Source of the DNA: Nymphaea colorata
Lineage: Eukaryota > Streptophyta > Magnoliopsida > Nymphaeales > Nymphaeaceae
DNA length: 64,000 nucleotides
Assembly: GCF_008831285.2 (NCBI RefSeq)
Contig: NC_045146.1
Coordinates: forward strand, 21,631,149 to 21,695,148
Direction of reading: 5' to 3'
Shown here in pieces: positions 37,501-52,011 of the stretch. The first letter of the stretch is position 1. Every line of letters begins with the position of its first letter. The position numbers were made by a program, and so were the translations under genes. Under the pieces are notes generated by a model. It saw only the letters and a program-made list of their open reading frames with translations, had not been told where the DNA came from and ran no database searches.

Positions 37501-40500
37501 AATCAGAAGCACTCGTTGTTTTCAACAATTTTAGTTGAATTTATAAAGTGATTTTCTTTAACCATACATTTGAAATATTAAGGAAAAATGTGCACCCCCG
37601 CATTCCTATCTTTGAAAGATATGCTACAGAAAGAAGTAAACATCATCACCAAGGCATTGCGTGTAACAGCAATGTTTCATTCTGGAAAAGATTTGCAAGA
37701 GCATGGCAGACATTCCACTGGACCTGCAGCAAATGGAGCAAATTGGATGTTCCCCAAAAGTCATCCTTCAAGAATATCAGCAGGAAATAATAATGATAAC
37801 AATAAAAATAAGTAACAATAATTACTATTACCATTGCTATGCTCATAAATACCACGAGGCACAATTTTTGTTTCTAAATAAACAAGATGGACGTCATACC
37901 TTAACATTTCCAGTAGTAACACATGAAACAAAAGTTTGCACCACTTTTTCTAGCCAATATGAGCTGTCCATTGATCTAGGTATAGGACTTCCTTCTGCTT
38001 CACGCAAGGATGTGTGACCCATGCTGCAGCTATCCCAATTTGAATAATTTACACCCTTTAAGTCCAAAAATCTTGACAGATTGCCGAGTGCCCTTACTGC
38101 GTTTGCCTTGACCTACATAAACAAGAATAGAGTTAAGACTACCATAACATGAAACAGAGCAAAAGGTCCAGCAAATATGCATTCTTAGAGCTAATACTTT
38201 TAAGTAGTTGGATCAAGCACTGGAAGATTCTCAAAAGCTGGATATCTCCCGAATCAATATGTGTGGCAAATATCATCTAAATCTGGATGTGCGCGTGTGT
38301 GTAAAATATATAGGTGTTTATTAGCTACTCAATGAGATAACAGAAAAAAATGGCTCGTCAGTCCACAAAACCACAGTACCAAACAAATAGCAGATCAGGT
38401 AACTACTACATGAAAAAGAAAGTCATGAACAGGAAGAACAGGAGACAATTAAGGGACCCGAGCATGACGGCCTATAAGAAAAAGGTATCAGATATTGTCA
38501 AGATAACTCAATGATTATTACCTTATCATTGTCATGAGCCAGTTGTAAAGCACAGTCAGCTAAAAGGGCCAGCAAACCAGAATTACGACCTTCCATTGTT
38601 GAAGATACTATAAGTTAATTCCACAAAATGGTGCTTAAATACCAATTAATTTCGAATTTTTACACGTTAAGCCAATCACGTACCAGCCAAACAGTGATCA
38701 ATTTCTGCACTGCCACTTTTACAACGTAACACATCACATATGTTTGCCAAAGCCCAAGAGGCAGTTATCCTTACCTGAACAATAAAGCTTTCACATCAAA
38801 ACTATATTAACTCAAAAATGTGCAGCTCTCATAATCACTCTATGCACTTTTGAGATATCCAATAGAAACATCAAAGCCAATACTTTAGGAAAAGCATATT
38901 TTAAATATCACCAAAGCACAAAAGATCAGCATCTGTTTTTGAAACTAGTTAAACTGTCATTAATTTTCAAGAACCTGTAACTGCAAGGAAGTGGGAAGTA
39001 GCGAGTCATTTCTACAAGACTGAGATCAGGCTAAGAACATCAATCATACATCTTAAGACACATCAATTTGATGATGATATTTAAAAACTATAAGTGCAAC
39101 ATTCATTTTCTTGAGTTGGGTTCAAGGGAGATGCTTCAGTCCCTTCTTGAAAGATATCAAATGAGTCTTTGAGACTTTGTTTTGGAGCTTTTCATGATAG
39201 AAACCATGCTTCTCTAGGTGTAAAATAAAAATCAGAATGTCAGTAAACAAAGTTATTAAACCTGATGCTTTTCCAACAGTTCTGTGTTCATCATTGTGCT
39301 TTATTGACATTCACGTCAGGCATACAGAAATGCCAGAAAGCAATGGCCTACAGAAGGATTTTCAGAAAATGAATGTGCGATTGCAATCAAGATGCTCTGA
39401 AAAGGAAAACTACTGCTCAATAATATATTTCAAATACCGAAACTAGCTCATCATGTGTGTTGACCTCCACAGCACGGACAAGCTCCCCTAAATCTCTGCA
39501 CCAAAAATGAATTAAACTTCAAGCATTACCCCATGTATCGTCTCACTCTCTCAGCAATAAAGGTACGAAATATCACAATTTAATTACGAAAAGATATCGA
39601 TGTGATATTACAATTGCTTTAGACAAACCAAATACTCGTAAGTTCTGATGCTTACTTTAAAGAAATTTGTTGAAAGCATGCTATGACACCAACAGCTCGA
39701 CAAGCAGTTGACCTGACAGATGGAATTTTATCGTACAATGCAGTGCTGATCTACAAAGAACTTTACACATTATCAAGTGATGACAAGAAATATTATAGAC
39801 TTACAAACCAACAATTACAAAAAGGAAAACTGAAAAAAAAAAGTGTAGATTATGTAAGCAGAAACGCACATACAATAGAAGAAAGAACAAATCTCTGCTT
39901 TTCCATTGTGAGAGAGAAAAATACGGAGGAGGTTAAACCTGAGAAGCAAGTAACTGATGCTGCTCGTACCTAAAAATGAAAACCTCAAGCTTCAGAGGTA
40001 TATTCAAGCAAGGTTCAGACTCCAATATCAAAAACAGATTTACAGTATTTGAATCATGTGAGGAACAATTCTGCTTTAGAATGACAACTTGTATCCAATT
40101 CCCAACTTAAAATGAGCATTTACATAAAAGAACTTGGAAAGCAACAGAGAAAAATTAAACATTCTAGGAATATGATCATCTAGCTAAAAGACAGTGGATC
40201 TCCAACCAGACTGAACTGCACAAATCAAACCCCTCCAGTAGTTTTCAACTACTGAGGGCAGCTTATGTGGAGTCACTCTAGGACTTATTTTGCCTTATAG
40301 TATGTACCATACATGTAATGCGTGAAATTAGCAATCCAGAGCCACCAACACCTACTTTAATCCTTTACCAGAAGAAGAGTTGTCATAAATAATAAATTCC
40401 TTTTCACTGTTGAATGTTGATGCAATTGAATATAAACTGACCGTTGCATTAGCATGCAATAACATTGGAGGAAGATGCTTTGCAATAGCCTCATTCCACT

Positions 40501-43500
40501 GGCTGCTTCCAGCTGGGTTCAATAAATGATTTTCCTCTGATACCTCGACAACATTTATCTGTTGAAAGAAAGGAGCTGAGGACACCTTGCTTCTTCTAGG
40601 AAACTCAGCAAATGTATCAAATAATTTGTCGTCCAAATGATCATCCATGCCTTTAAATCCAGAAGCTGCTCGTAAAGATTCGTCCAAAACCTGAAATAAG
40701 CAAGTCAACTGAGGGAGAAAAAATACAACAATGTTGTAAAAACCAAAAAGTGCATGAGTGTATCCTAACTCGAATTGGTGGAACATAAAATAGCACAGCA
40801 TATCATAAAAAATGGTAGCTCTTTTCTGAAGACTTTCTGTCAGTTTCTGAGAAAATAAAGGAAGATCTCAAAAATCACAAAAAAGAGTAATCCAAAAAAA
40901 AATTGCATGAGAAACAAAGTGGAACCATAAAAAAAATGCACCAGTCAAGAAAATTTGTTTGTGAATCACATCCATATCATTGTAGCAATGATAAGAGTTA
41001 ACTGGTAACAATCTAAATAAGTCGGCAACATTTAAACAAATACACAATATCAATAAGTTTTAATGTGTTTAGTTTGACACCTCAAACAACTCAGTTCTAA
41101 AACTAAAAGTTCTTTCCGTTTTGAAGGTGGAATTCTAACTGTTAAGAGTTAGAAAGCACTAATAGACAAAGGAAATGGAAAGAATCCCTTGTATTTTAAA
41201 TTCATCAGCATTTTCTATTGTGGGAAAACCCTTGTTCTTTTTTCACACTTTGTCTATCATAGTAAATGAAAAATACTTCAGTGTACATAATGGTATCTAA
41301 AGCAGAACATGGAGCTGTAGTAGGAATTCCAACTGTTAGGACTTAAAGAGTCAGAAAGCAATTGCAGATTGTTGCTCAGACAGGGGAGGTAGAAAGAATC
41401 CCTTGTATTTTATAATTCATCAGCATTCCCTAGCATAGCAAAACCCTTTTTCCTTTCAACTACAATGTGATAATAAATGAAAAATACTCCAGCATACATA
41501 ATGGTATGCCAAACAAAATGAACAGGAAAAAACAAACATGAATTTACCTTAATGGCTGCAACAATACATTTCACTACACCTGCCCCTGAAACATTTCCAG
41601 GATCACCCTTTGATGAGTTCAATTCAGGACTCTCACAACCAAATAGTTGTATAACTTCCATTACCAATGTAGAAATCTTATCCCAACAAGTGGAGATTAT
41701 ACTAGGGTAGTTATGCAAGAGTGATTTGAGAGCCTACAGAAACAGCAAAAATAAAAGAATAATTGAATTTATAAGTACTCATGTAAGCAAAATGTAGTCA
41801 AAATCACTAAATCAATGACATAGTTTCTTTTGGTAAATAATAATCACTGAAGAAATTCTGTCATGAAAGAACCACAATGGCACAATCCTTTATTCCAAGC
41901 CAACAAGCAAGGAAAGAATGTGTAAACAATTACCAAGAAAATTCTGTCATGAAATCATTAAAATCTTCTACTGCATGGCAACATGCAAGAGAAGCCCTCT
42001 ACCCAAGAAGAAAAACTACAAGCACTGTTCTGGATCTCCAACAAGCCATTTTTTGGGGTACAGTTGATATTCAGGAAGTGCAAACAAAAGAGAAAGTGTA
42101 ATTTAAGAACTTACCTTGTTCAATTGTTTTCTAACTTTGCTTCATTGGTTTGAATGCACAAACCAACTTGCACCAATACTAAGCATGAAGATGACATGAA
42201 AGCAGCACATGAGCTTGATGAAATGTTGGCAATTATAATATAAACCATAATGATTTACTAGAAATGATTATTTAATTGGATTTATGAAAACAATCATTTT
42301 TAGCTCTAAAAACACATTTTATAGTATTGTCATTTACAGAATATGTTAATCGTGGAAAATCAATTCAAGGAATACATATCTTTATCAATTTTCCACCATC
42401 AAGAACAAAACAAGGCAAGACTTGTATAGCCCTTCTATGATATGATGGTGAAATGTGACTACAGTACCAAATTACCAACTAGAAAATACCAAATTCTCCT
42501 GCTTAACGATTGCATCATCCACTCAGAAAACAGATGAACTTCACATATGCATCTCTAAACTCTAAAGGAACAAGCAACTCACATTCCCATCTACTGAAGG
42601 AAGCAAACTAATAGGTACATGAAACAAATCCTAAAATGTACCTGGAAAGCTTCAAAGGATATGTTAGGTTGGATAAAAGCTTCCGCAAATTGGAACAGTG
42701 AAGCAATCAGTCCAGACTTCCCTGGTGTCCAGCATATAAAAAATATAGTTACATGTTACAGGAGGGGATAAAATCATAAAAAGAAGAAAATTGTGGGGCA
42801 AAACTTGTGAAAATGGTTCAAATGTGTCAAGCAACAGAATCTAATTCTCATACTAGCAATTACTAAATCCAAAAAATCTTAAACCCTCATACAGAAGTTC
42901 ACAACAGATAATTTTATTGATTCGTAGTCACTTAAAGAAATGACCTGAGAACCAGTTTGTGTTAATTTACCATGCTCAACAGTGATTATAGCAAGCCATA
43001 ATCCAACATGAGTTCTGGAGAATGAAAAATCATTAGACAAACTCAATCAACCAGACTGGAATTGATTTAGACTAACAGGCCTGATCTTTATCCGCACAGA
43101 AGGAGTACAATCAGTTGCAGACAAAAATTTATTATGAAAAATGAAGTCGAAGAAAACATTGGAAGCAATATGAGAAAGGTCAATTCTGAAATGAATGACA
43201 TCAGGGTTGGAGGAACAGAAGCACCCACACCACATAAGAGCATTCAAAGAGCTTCAAGCAACTGATCAGCAATCCATGAGTCCATTAGGAAAGCTATCCA
43301 GTAATTGAGAGTGTCATATGCAAAGGATCGCACACAAAGGTGAAGGCATTGACAGCCATGTGTGAGCAGAATCATATAGCCTAGCAGGAACCGGTCATCC
43401 TTTTCAGGGATTCAAGTTCTGCTAGTAAACTTTGTGATGATAAGAACATAGTGTCACTGAGCTAGATGTTCACAATCTAGATTAGCACAGCTGAAGGCGT

Positions 43501-46500
43501 AACCAGTGAATTCCATATGACGTCAAATTTGTACAATTGTTTTACATAAAAAATACAGGCATTAAGTTACAAAGGAACTCTCAGAAAATGCAATAAACGG
43601 AGAAACACGGACAGTTTGCAATTGGAAAGAAATTGCCAAGCAGTAAAGAGCAAGTGCATTTGTAATTTTGTTACAGTAAAAAAATCATTATCATGTTTTT
43701 TCTCACGATAAATTTCATGTTAAAATATTTAATAAACCCAAAAAGTGCAGACCAATAATGTGAAACTAAATCACATGGTAAATTGGAACATTTTTTTTGC
43801 CGGTAGTTATTGGTATATCTAGAATTGAAAATATAAAACATTATAGAACCATAAAAGTATTGAAAATGATAGATGATAAATTGAAAGTGGCATACGAGTC
43901 TGGATTTGTACCCATATTGCCAGGTCCGCATACAAAGTGTACATCATCCAACAACACATCCTTACATGATTAACTTTATAACTAGTAGAAGCATCAAACT
44001 GAATAAAGTTAAACAATAGCATACCAGTTGATATTTCTTCTTTCAGTAGCTCCATAACTTCAACAGATGGAGGAGAGATTGAAAAAGCAACTCCCAAACA
44101 ACTAATAGCTGCAGCCTACAAAACATAATTGAGCATTAAATAACTAGAATTTAACTGTTTAAGTTACCTAACATTGACACTTCTTGGCAATATGTGATAC
44201 AGCTAGGTTAGCTTGTAAACTCCACCTTTTAAGCGTCCAGAAATTACTGACATGTAATTTCAAGTCTCAAACACCTAGACAAAGTTTACCTTTTGCTCCA
44301 AATTGTTGAAGGAAGCATCCAATGCTAGATATAATATGTCAATCATTCGACACTTACTCTCATGCTAACTTGCAATGAAGTACCACTAACCAGCTCCAAA
44401 AAGTTGGGACTCCAAAAGCATATGCCTACTTACACAAGAATGAACCAGTAGTCTCTTGAGATCTAAAGATGCATATGGTTTTGCTCTTCTTCATATGGAG
44501 TAAAAGATGAAGCTTAATGAATTGCTAGAACAAATTTACATGCATTTAGATTGGCAGTTATTTTGTTGCGAAAAGATGAACCTTTATGACTTTGAAATTT
44601 GAACAAATCTACATTGATTTAAATCAGTATTATGAAATTTGACTTAATTTATATATTGAAAGATGTCCACCAAAGTGGCAATAAAATGGTATCTACCATT
44701 GCTTACTATTCACTTTCCTTTCACATAGGATCATGGCCTCATGGGTGGCGCCAACCTTTTATGAAAAGAAGAGTGAATAGTGGGCATGTGGTCGGAACCA
44801 TTCATTTCACAGGCACACTCACGGTGTCTCTCTCCATGAGAAATAACACATGTAAGAAGTAAGAGCTCATGATAACTATTGTGAGCTACTCAACGTCACC
44901 TCTATTGCCATGTCAAAAGGCTTTTTCAGCAAATGATGTCTTGCCTGGCAGTTTGACTTCCAAAAAAAAACATTTTAAATGGCAATTTCTTATTTGCTCT
45001 GATCAGTCAGACAGCCCCAAATGGTTCTCATGGGCATTGAGTTCTTATATTTCCTTAGTTCTCATCTACCAATAATCCTATTCACATATTTGCACATAAA
45101 TATAGTTATCTAAGACCAAGTATTCTACTGCCTCACACTTCGACTAACATAATTTACATATCAAGTTCTAGTAAACTAACCACTAAACTGGTCTCCTCAT
45201 TTTTAGCTGAACAGAGCTCCTGTGCTCTTGCATGCACTGTAGCAATAACAGTAGGCAGTAGGTTTCCGGGCATCCGAGCATATCTAGTATCAAAAGAAGC
45301 AAACGAAGAAGAGCGTATTACAGGCCAAAATAAGAAAAAGAAGAAGCTTACCATAAATTGGTAACGGAGGAAAAATAAAAAGGCCATACCAGCATGCACT
45401 GCCATGTTTGACTAGTCACAAACCAAAAATTAAGAGAATAATGGTAGGCAGAAGGCCTAAAATAAATCAAGGAAAGGACTACAGGGCCACAGGCCTAAAA
45501 GTGTGCAAACTCTCCATATTTCAGAAACAGGTGATACTGCTAAAGTTAAAACTGTGTTCACTTTATGTGGGTAAGGTCAGATGCATGCATCGATCAATGC
45601 ATTCATGTGCATGTGTGTATGCAGAGTCGAGCATATATATATACACAGCTCTACGCTGTCACAAAAAAAAAAAAGGAGAAACAAAGCATTTTGGCCAGAG
45701 AAACATTTGATGCTTTTAAGTTATGTCCTTAAAGAGTAAACATGGCCAACAAATATGTGCCTAATATCAAATAGAAGCCCAATGAAAGAGCAGTTCTCTA
45801 TTGGTTTTTGTAAGTATAACACAACATATTTCAATGAAGGCAGTGCTGGACACCCCACAAACTATGAGTCCAAGGATCACCAAAGTGCATCCTACATGGC
45901 CAATTAAAGCAGTACCAGGTCATACCCAATAACAACAGGTGAAAAAAACATAAAAACATCTTGTAAAACTGGACTTCACAGACATAAATCAAATTAAAAG
46001 AAACAAAATAGATACATACGGGGTAGCAGAAACCAAAAGCATAAGAACTTTAAACAAGGAAGGCAGCAATCCACTATGAGTTTCATTTTGGATCAGGTAA
46101 AGAAGTCCTGCACCATAAACAAAAGAAAAATCATATTCTTGGAAGTCTATGCAGGACTGAAGAATTATCCTTTATGACATTAGACCACTAGCAGCTAATA
46201 TCAGCTTATGACCACAGAAACTGTTGCTTAGGGACCTTTACAAGTACTCTGACAGATGCTGCATATGCAGCATTTCTGGTACCTGAATGAAGTTGCACCA
46301 CAATTTGGCCAAGAGAGATCGAAAGTGTTGTAAATGAGCTACGTCTAGGGAATTCCTTATATTCTGCTATTTGCAACAGCAGAGAGGAAGACCCATCTAG
46401 AATTGCAGCCAATGCTGAAGCAGCTGCCATCCGTGTCTATTATTAAAAGAAAAGAGAAAAAGCAAGCTACAACATCAATTATCCTTAATTGAAGAAAGAT

Positions 46501-49500
46501 GAGCAGTTCTCAAGTCTATAAGATAAGCTAACTCTGCAAGATGAAAAAAGGGATTGGATACTGAAACTTGATTGCAATATGACCTTCATTACTGGATCAA
46601 AAAGCAAGCTTGTCATCAGAGTTGGCTGGTAGCTCCTGCAAGATGAATAATGAAATAAGCTAAAACAGAAACAAGGTCCTTCTTGGAGAATAAGAATCAT
46701 AAAAAGTAGCAAATGGCTTACCATTGCCGTAAGACATCATTTGTTGGCAAGAGCATTGACCATTGAGAAATTAGAGATTTTGGATCAGCTTGGGCGAGAT
46801 CCTAGCAGTTTTCAGTTTATAAGGCAAACTTGTTTCAGTGGGGTTTTTTTTTCAACATAAAGCATGTTATTTTACAGCTATAGCAAATTAATATTGCTTA
46901 AAAGAATTGTAATCTTTGGGATTTGAGAAAAATACAAGTTATGCAACACCTTGTCATGAATATTCATGGAAATTACATCATAATAATGACAATCAAACAT
47001 ATCATTCTAGTATCCTTTCATTGCATCTAGATTATGTTAGCTGTACAGAAACAACAGTGCTAGAGGTTTTGATTACACTTCGTTGCCTTGTTTTATGTAC
47101 ATGAGTTTACATGGGTCAAACATTGGCGAAAGTCAAGGTTAAGCTATAATATTTGAGTTCACAGGTTCGCTTGTATTCATCTAGCATTGTAAGATCCATA
47201 TGCTTAGGAAGTCCTACTAGTTTGTCATGTCTTGGTCAGGGATCAAGTTTACCCAGGCGGTTTAGATTAAATTATAAATTCTAAACTCACGAGAGCCCAC
47301 AACCTTGATTTCTGGAGGTGCTTTCCTTCTAAAACTAAGTGTGTGTAACTAACAGGACCATTTCCCTCAAAAAGACAATGTTGCACAAACCAACATATGT
47401 GCATGCTGTAGCAAGCCAAACTGAACATGAAAAACCTTTTAGAATGGCCAACTATAGATCAAATCAACATGCTTCTTTTAGTGTAATTTCTTAGTAAAAG
47501 ATCTTTCGTATTTAACTAGCTATCCATTTTAAAACACTTCAGAAAACTGCTTACACGTGTAAATCACATAATATTGTACACCATGAAATCAATACCCAGA
47601 AAAGAAAAGTGACTACAAAATGGTTAAATGCTAGAAGTTTTTTACTTTCTCCACATTGTAAATGTCATGTCCAATACATAACATGATCTAGCCATAAATT
47701 TCCAAAATTGTTCTACTAAATAAAATGACAAAAGAGTGCACCAAGACAACCATCAACATGCAAGTTAGAGTGAGTCGCTAGCGCTACCTGTAGACAGATA
47801 ATAGCAGCTGTCCTAGCTTTAGAGCTTCGATAACGGTCTGCAATCTTAGACTGTCCATCATTATCACTCTGTTCAGAATCTGATGTAGTATAACCAGTTG
47901 TAGATGGTAAAAAACTTTCAGATCCACTGTCATTCAGTGGCTGCATCTTCATTTTCTCTCTTTTTCTTAGATGTGGAGGTCGATAGTGTCCGTGCTCATT
48001 TTTTGTAGAATCCTCTAGTCTAGAAATCCTGTTTGAAGAGCCATGTTCTGCAGTGCTACTAATGGCATTTGAACAACTTAGCAACGAAGTACGAGAAAGA
48101 CCATATGTGAAGAACATTTTCAGTGCTGCCACAAAACTAGCAACCTAGACAAACCATGCATTGCACAGTTAACTTACAAAAAAGGGAACGTCATAATAAT
48201 TAAAACGTTTCAGACTATATTGCTCCAAGAGTCACTGTGATAGAGAGAAGCAGCCATACATGTTCAGAAAGAGGTGCCTTTCGGTCCACAAGTACCATGT
48301 GCAGACATCGCAATAAAGAAGCATAATACCTATAAAAGTGAAGAGGTTAGATCAATGCTTCATAAACAAATAGGACATGGAAGTGGAGAACTGTACAGTG
48401 AAAGGAGTACTTAGACATGATAATTTCTTCAGCAAGGGTGTTCCTTGAAGCCAATATGTTCATTTCCATTCTCAAAACCTACTTAAATCATTTAATGAAT
48501 ATGTAAGTACGATGAATATCAACACAAACTTTACATGCAGACAAGCAATCAGACATACCTCAAGCGTTGATTGCCACATGTCATTTGGAAAAGAAGATCC
48601 AGTTCTTAAGAATGCATCCCCTAACATAGAGAATGCTACACTCTGAATCTCCCACAACTTTTCAGGCTGGTTGATCTTGGTTCTTGTAGAAATACTATCA
48701 CGATAGGCCTGTGCATATGATCGGGTAGACAAATGTTCTCGCAAAAATGAAACAACACGAAGAAGAACTTTAACCAATTGAGAATTCTCGCGCACAGACC
48801 AGTTTCCACAAGTCCTGTTCACCAATTCGCTGCAACCAATTGTTTGAACTTTGAAGATATCAACCATGACAAATATGACCATAATGAAAGAAAAAACAAA
48901 AACAAAAGCAAAAAGTAAAAAGTAAAAAGTAAAAGTCCTTGCTTAATGCTTATCCTCGGCTAATGATCTTCAGAGGAACATAGAACAACTAAGATATCCA
49001 TGCTGCTTTGTATTTCTGGCTCCACTGTGCAAAATAGCTTGGATCTATAGACTAAAACAGTCAACTACGGTGAAGTCCGGTCAGAAAGGTACAGCCAAAA
49101 ATCAAGAAGCACACATCCTAGGACCTAGATCCAACCCATTCCTAATGCAAAGACCAACGATACAAACCATCAAACTTATAATGGCCCAAAGAGATCATTG
49201 ACTTGCCGTTCCCTCCATCACACAAATAGATAGAAAAATTGAGATGAATTTTCTGCTAGCATCACCAGTAATTTTTTATGTGATTCTATTCATGTTTCAG
49301 CATCCAAAACAGGTAGCTGCTACAACCATGTGTGGACCAAGAGCACACACTTATCAGTTGTCACTGTAATTGTTTTAAAGCAAAAGGAATTTATTTTCAA
49401 CGAAAAGATAGCAACATCTTAACAGAATAATTGCCATTTAAAGCAATGCTGCAAAAGCTGGTATCAGGAGAAAGTTGCTTGACTAAAATCTCACCCAAGG

Positions 49501-52011
49501 ATATGTAAGGCCCCTGATAAAGTCCTCTTCAAGTCAAACTGTTGCATAGGAGCCCTTTTTGCAGTATAGGAATTCAAGCATTCTACAACCTTCTCAATAA
49601 ATCCAAACATAAGAATACAGCAATTTGAGTTCAACTCCAGCTGCTTTCGGCAACTAATGTCATAAATCTGCATGCATAGAAAACCAATATCAAAGATAGG
49701 AAACTAATGAAGAGGGAACAAAGATGTAGGTCTGTAAGAAGCCTCTGATGAGTCTGATCTGAAACTCCTACCCAAGGTTCAGAGGAGTGGAAGTCCCTAT
49801 ATAAGGTTCATTCTGTATAACTAACTCCGGAAAAGGAAATGGTGTTTACATTGATTAGGTGGCTCTGTCCATGTGAAAGATTCACAGATGCAAGCTGCAT
49901 TTTAAAGAATTACTAGCACAACCAATAGGACATTGAAACGTTTGAAACATTAGGAATCATCAGATTCTCAGCAGCTGGCAAGATCCCTTAGCTTTTGTGA
50001 CATTTCATTGCCAAAAAATTATTTTAAAAGCATGTCCTTAATGCAACAAAAATAAAATCAAACAATATTGGCATGTTTCACATATTTTATATATGCCAAA
50101 TGACAAAAGGAAAAAAAACATAGATATTCTCCAGCAATACAGAATAGAATTTGCAAGTGTCTTGATTAAGAAATATGGTAATTTACCTGTTCTCCAAAAT
50201 TCACCTCAACAAGCTCGTTTTGCCAATGCATAAATGAAAATACTCATGCACAAATAACAACAAGTATGAACCACCAGCAGGCAAAAAAAAATTATAAATG
50301 GAAGTTTTGTGAAATACTGCACCTTTCTTAACTAACAAAATCCAAACAATATAATGGCCTTTTGCAATGCATACAAATAAAAGCTGATTAGTGAGCTAGA
50401 TATATTGAACCAATGCTCGACTGTCCACAGAAAGCATAAAATAAGCGAAGAGGTTATAGAACCCTAAAACCTATCATCCAATCCTCTTTGAAATAAAAGG
50501 TGAGTTGTAAGCCTGAGGAGTGAGGACTTGCTCTAGTGCTCGGGTGTCTACAAAAAGGCTACATGAGGAATACGATTTTAGGATATCAAAATTTATCATC
50601 CACCAACTCTGTCTTTGATCACAAACAATTGTTATACAAATTTGGATCCTATATTACTATCCAATCGTTGTAACTATTCTGATAACTTTTGTGCAGATGA
50701 CATGAGCAGAAGCCAACTAGAAAGCAATCGAATGCAGGCCCAACAGAGAGTAGAAACAACATCTACAGTTTTTGTGTAACTAAATTTTTCATAAGGTGCC
50801 TCTGGACATCCTTCTAGAGTCTGTTGAATAATACTTGTGGGTTTCGTCATTTCGCCAATTCTTACCAAATAACAAGCTAATGAGTCTCCTTCTTTTTGCC
50901 ATTGGGCTTCCCAATAGAATTCATCATTTACACGAAAGCATAAATTTTATTGGCGGAAGAACTTAATTTAAAAAGGAAAAGCAATGAAGATGACAACTTA
51001 CCAAGTGACAAATTTGAACAACTGTATCGGCAGTATCATTAACTACTGGAACACTTGAAGCCAGTTCCACAAGCAGCATCACGTCTAAAGCAACCTGAGA
51101 CCACAGATTCCAACAATAGAAAATATTATGTATATCGTGTGATATAAATATATCATTCAATCTTGCACGCTTTCAACCGCTACAGACAAGTGATTGTGCC
51201 AGATGAAATGCATACATGCACTAAAAAAAGCCAGTGACTGGAAGTAAATATGCAGATGGAGTTCAGCTTCTACGTTTCACTGTAAGTCGGAAGAAGGTTC
51301 TTTATAACCTTTGCCAGATCAAAGGTATCAGCAATAAATTCATAAATTAGGAATAGGAGACTGAATGAAAGATTGGCCTTCTGATTTTAATTACTTATGC
51401 GTTTCAAGTTGCAAGACGACACAAGAGAGACCTAATTTTCGCTTTCATCGACAACATATAGAAAAGAAAAAAGGATGGCCAATGAGAACACGGATTCTTC
51501 CAACTACTTCCAGTCATCCGAGTCGAGTACTAGATATGATCGCCGAGCTATCAAGATTTTACGTCGTTTGACTAATTGATAAACTCCGCCCTTCGGAAAT
51601 AATAATAGTAAAAGTAGTCGCATCCATCGATTATCACAATGTCACGCTCTGAAGTCCTCAATCGTAAGAGATATTCAAACTACAATCCTTGCATTCAAGG
51701 GCTACATCGACGGCGGTCCTAGAAAAAGGGACCAACCCATCAACGAAAGGTAAAAAATCGAGTAAACTAAGGTCCATGAACAGTTCCAAACGGCCGATCG
51801 CAATAGGCCGTAAATGATAGTCCATGATCGACGAAAAGAGTACCTCGCGAGACGGAAGATTCGAGGCCGCAGGCACAATGATCTCCGACTGAGATGCGAG
51901 GTTCCGAAGGAGCGACAGAACCGACGGGATGGACGTGGCCGTCGACGTTGCCGCCTCGTCCCTGAGCGTCAAAAATGCTGTCCTCCACGACCTAACCCTA
52001 GACACATCCAT
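34592..52011 (-). CDS. HEAT/ARM-repeat protein, HEATR6 family, complete, 27 coding exons
   Basis: Exons: 52011-51844, 51094-51002, 49667-49495, 48829-48559, 48478-48411, 48329-48260, 48144-47788, 46801-46722, 46635-46584, 46436-46283, 46107-46020, 45283-45181, 44115-44025, 42721-42642, 41733-41548, 40690-40442, 39969-39874, 39750-39656, 39495-39438, 38774-38684, 38607-38522, 38112-37900, 37723-37650, 37236-37130, 36449-36331, 36255-36178, 34819-34592. They join in phase to 3528 nt (1175 residues plus stop). Landmarks are the N-terminal [40 protein letters not shown] before an acidic Ser-rich linker (about 350-388), a DUF4042-like block (about 386-560) and C-terminal HEAT/ARM repeats ([61 protein letters not shown]). 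The order and length match the plant HEATR6-like protein (Arabidopsis At4g38120 type, recalled). Helical-repeat scaffolds usually bind other proteins; no molecular function is established. An in-frame ATG at 52077 is an alternative start. Confidence 0.94.
41129..41510. repeat. Diverged tandem duplication of about 194 bp in HEATR6 intron 15
   Basis: Copy A (41129-41301) and copy B (41323-41510) both run GGAATTCYAACTGTTA, AGAAAGAATCCCTTGTATTTT (copy A has GGAAAGAATC), TTCATCAGCATT, AAAACCCTT, TAAATGAAAAATACT and ACATAATGGTAT in the same order. Confidence 0.8.

Noticed and set aside
40352-40441. Continuation of HEATR6 exon 16 past ACG|GTCAGT (VSLYSIAST...)
   Set aside because: The next exon (39969-39874) supplies the expected [20 protein letters not shown], so this extension is intron read-through.
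41877-42101. Plus-strand open frame in HEATR6 intron 14
   Set aside because: It lies antisense in an intron with no domain and no splicing signals of its own.
50674-50868. Open frame inside HEATR6 intron 2 as a possible exon
   Set aside because: It is not bounded by fitting splice sites, and adding it breaks the clean QICHL-IYDISC join expected for the family.
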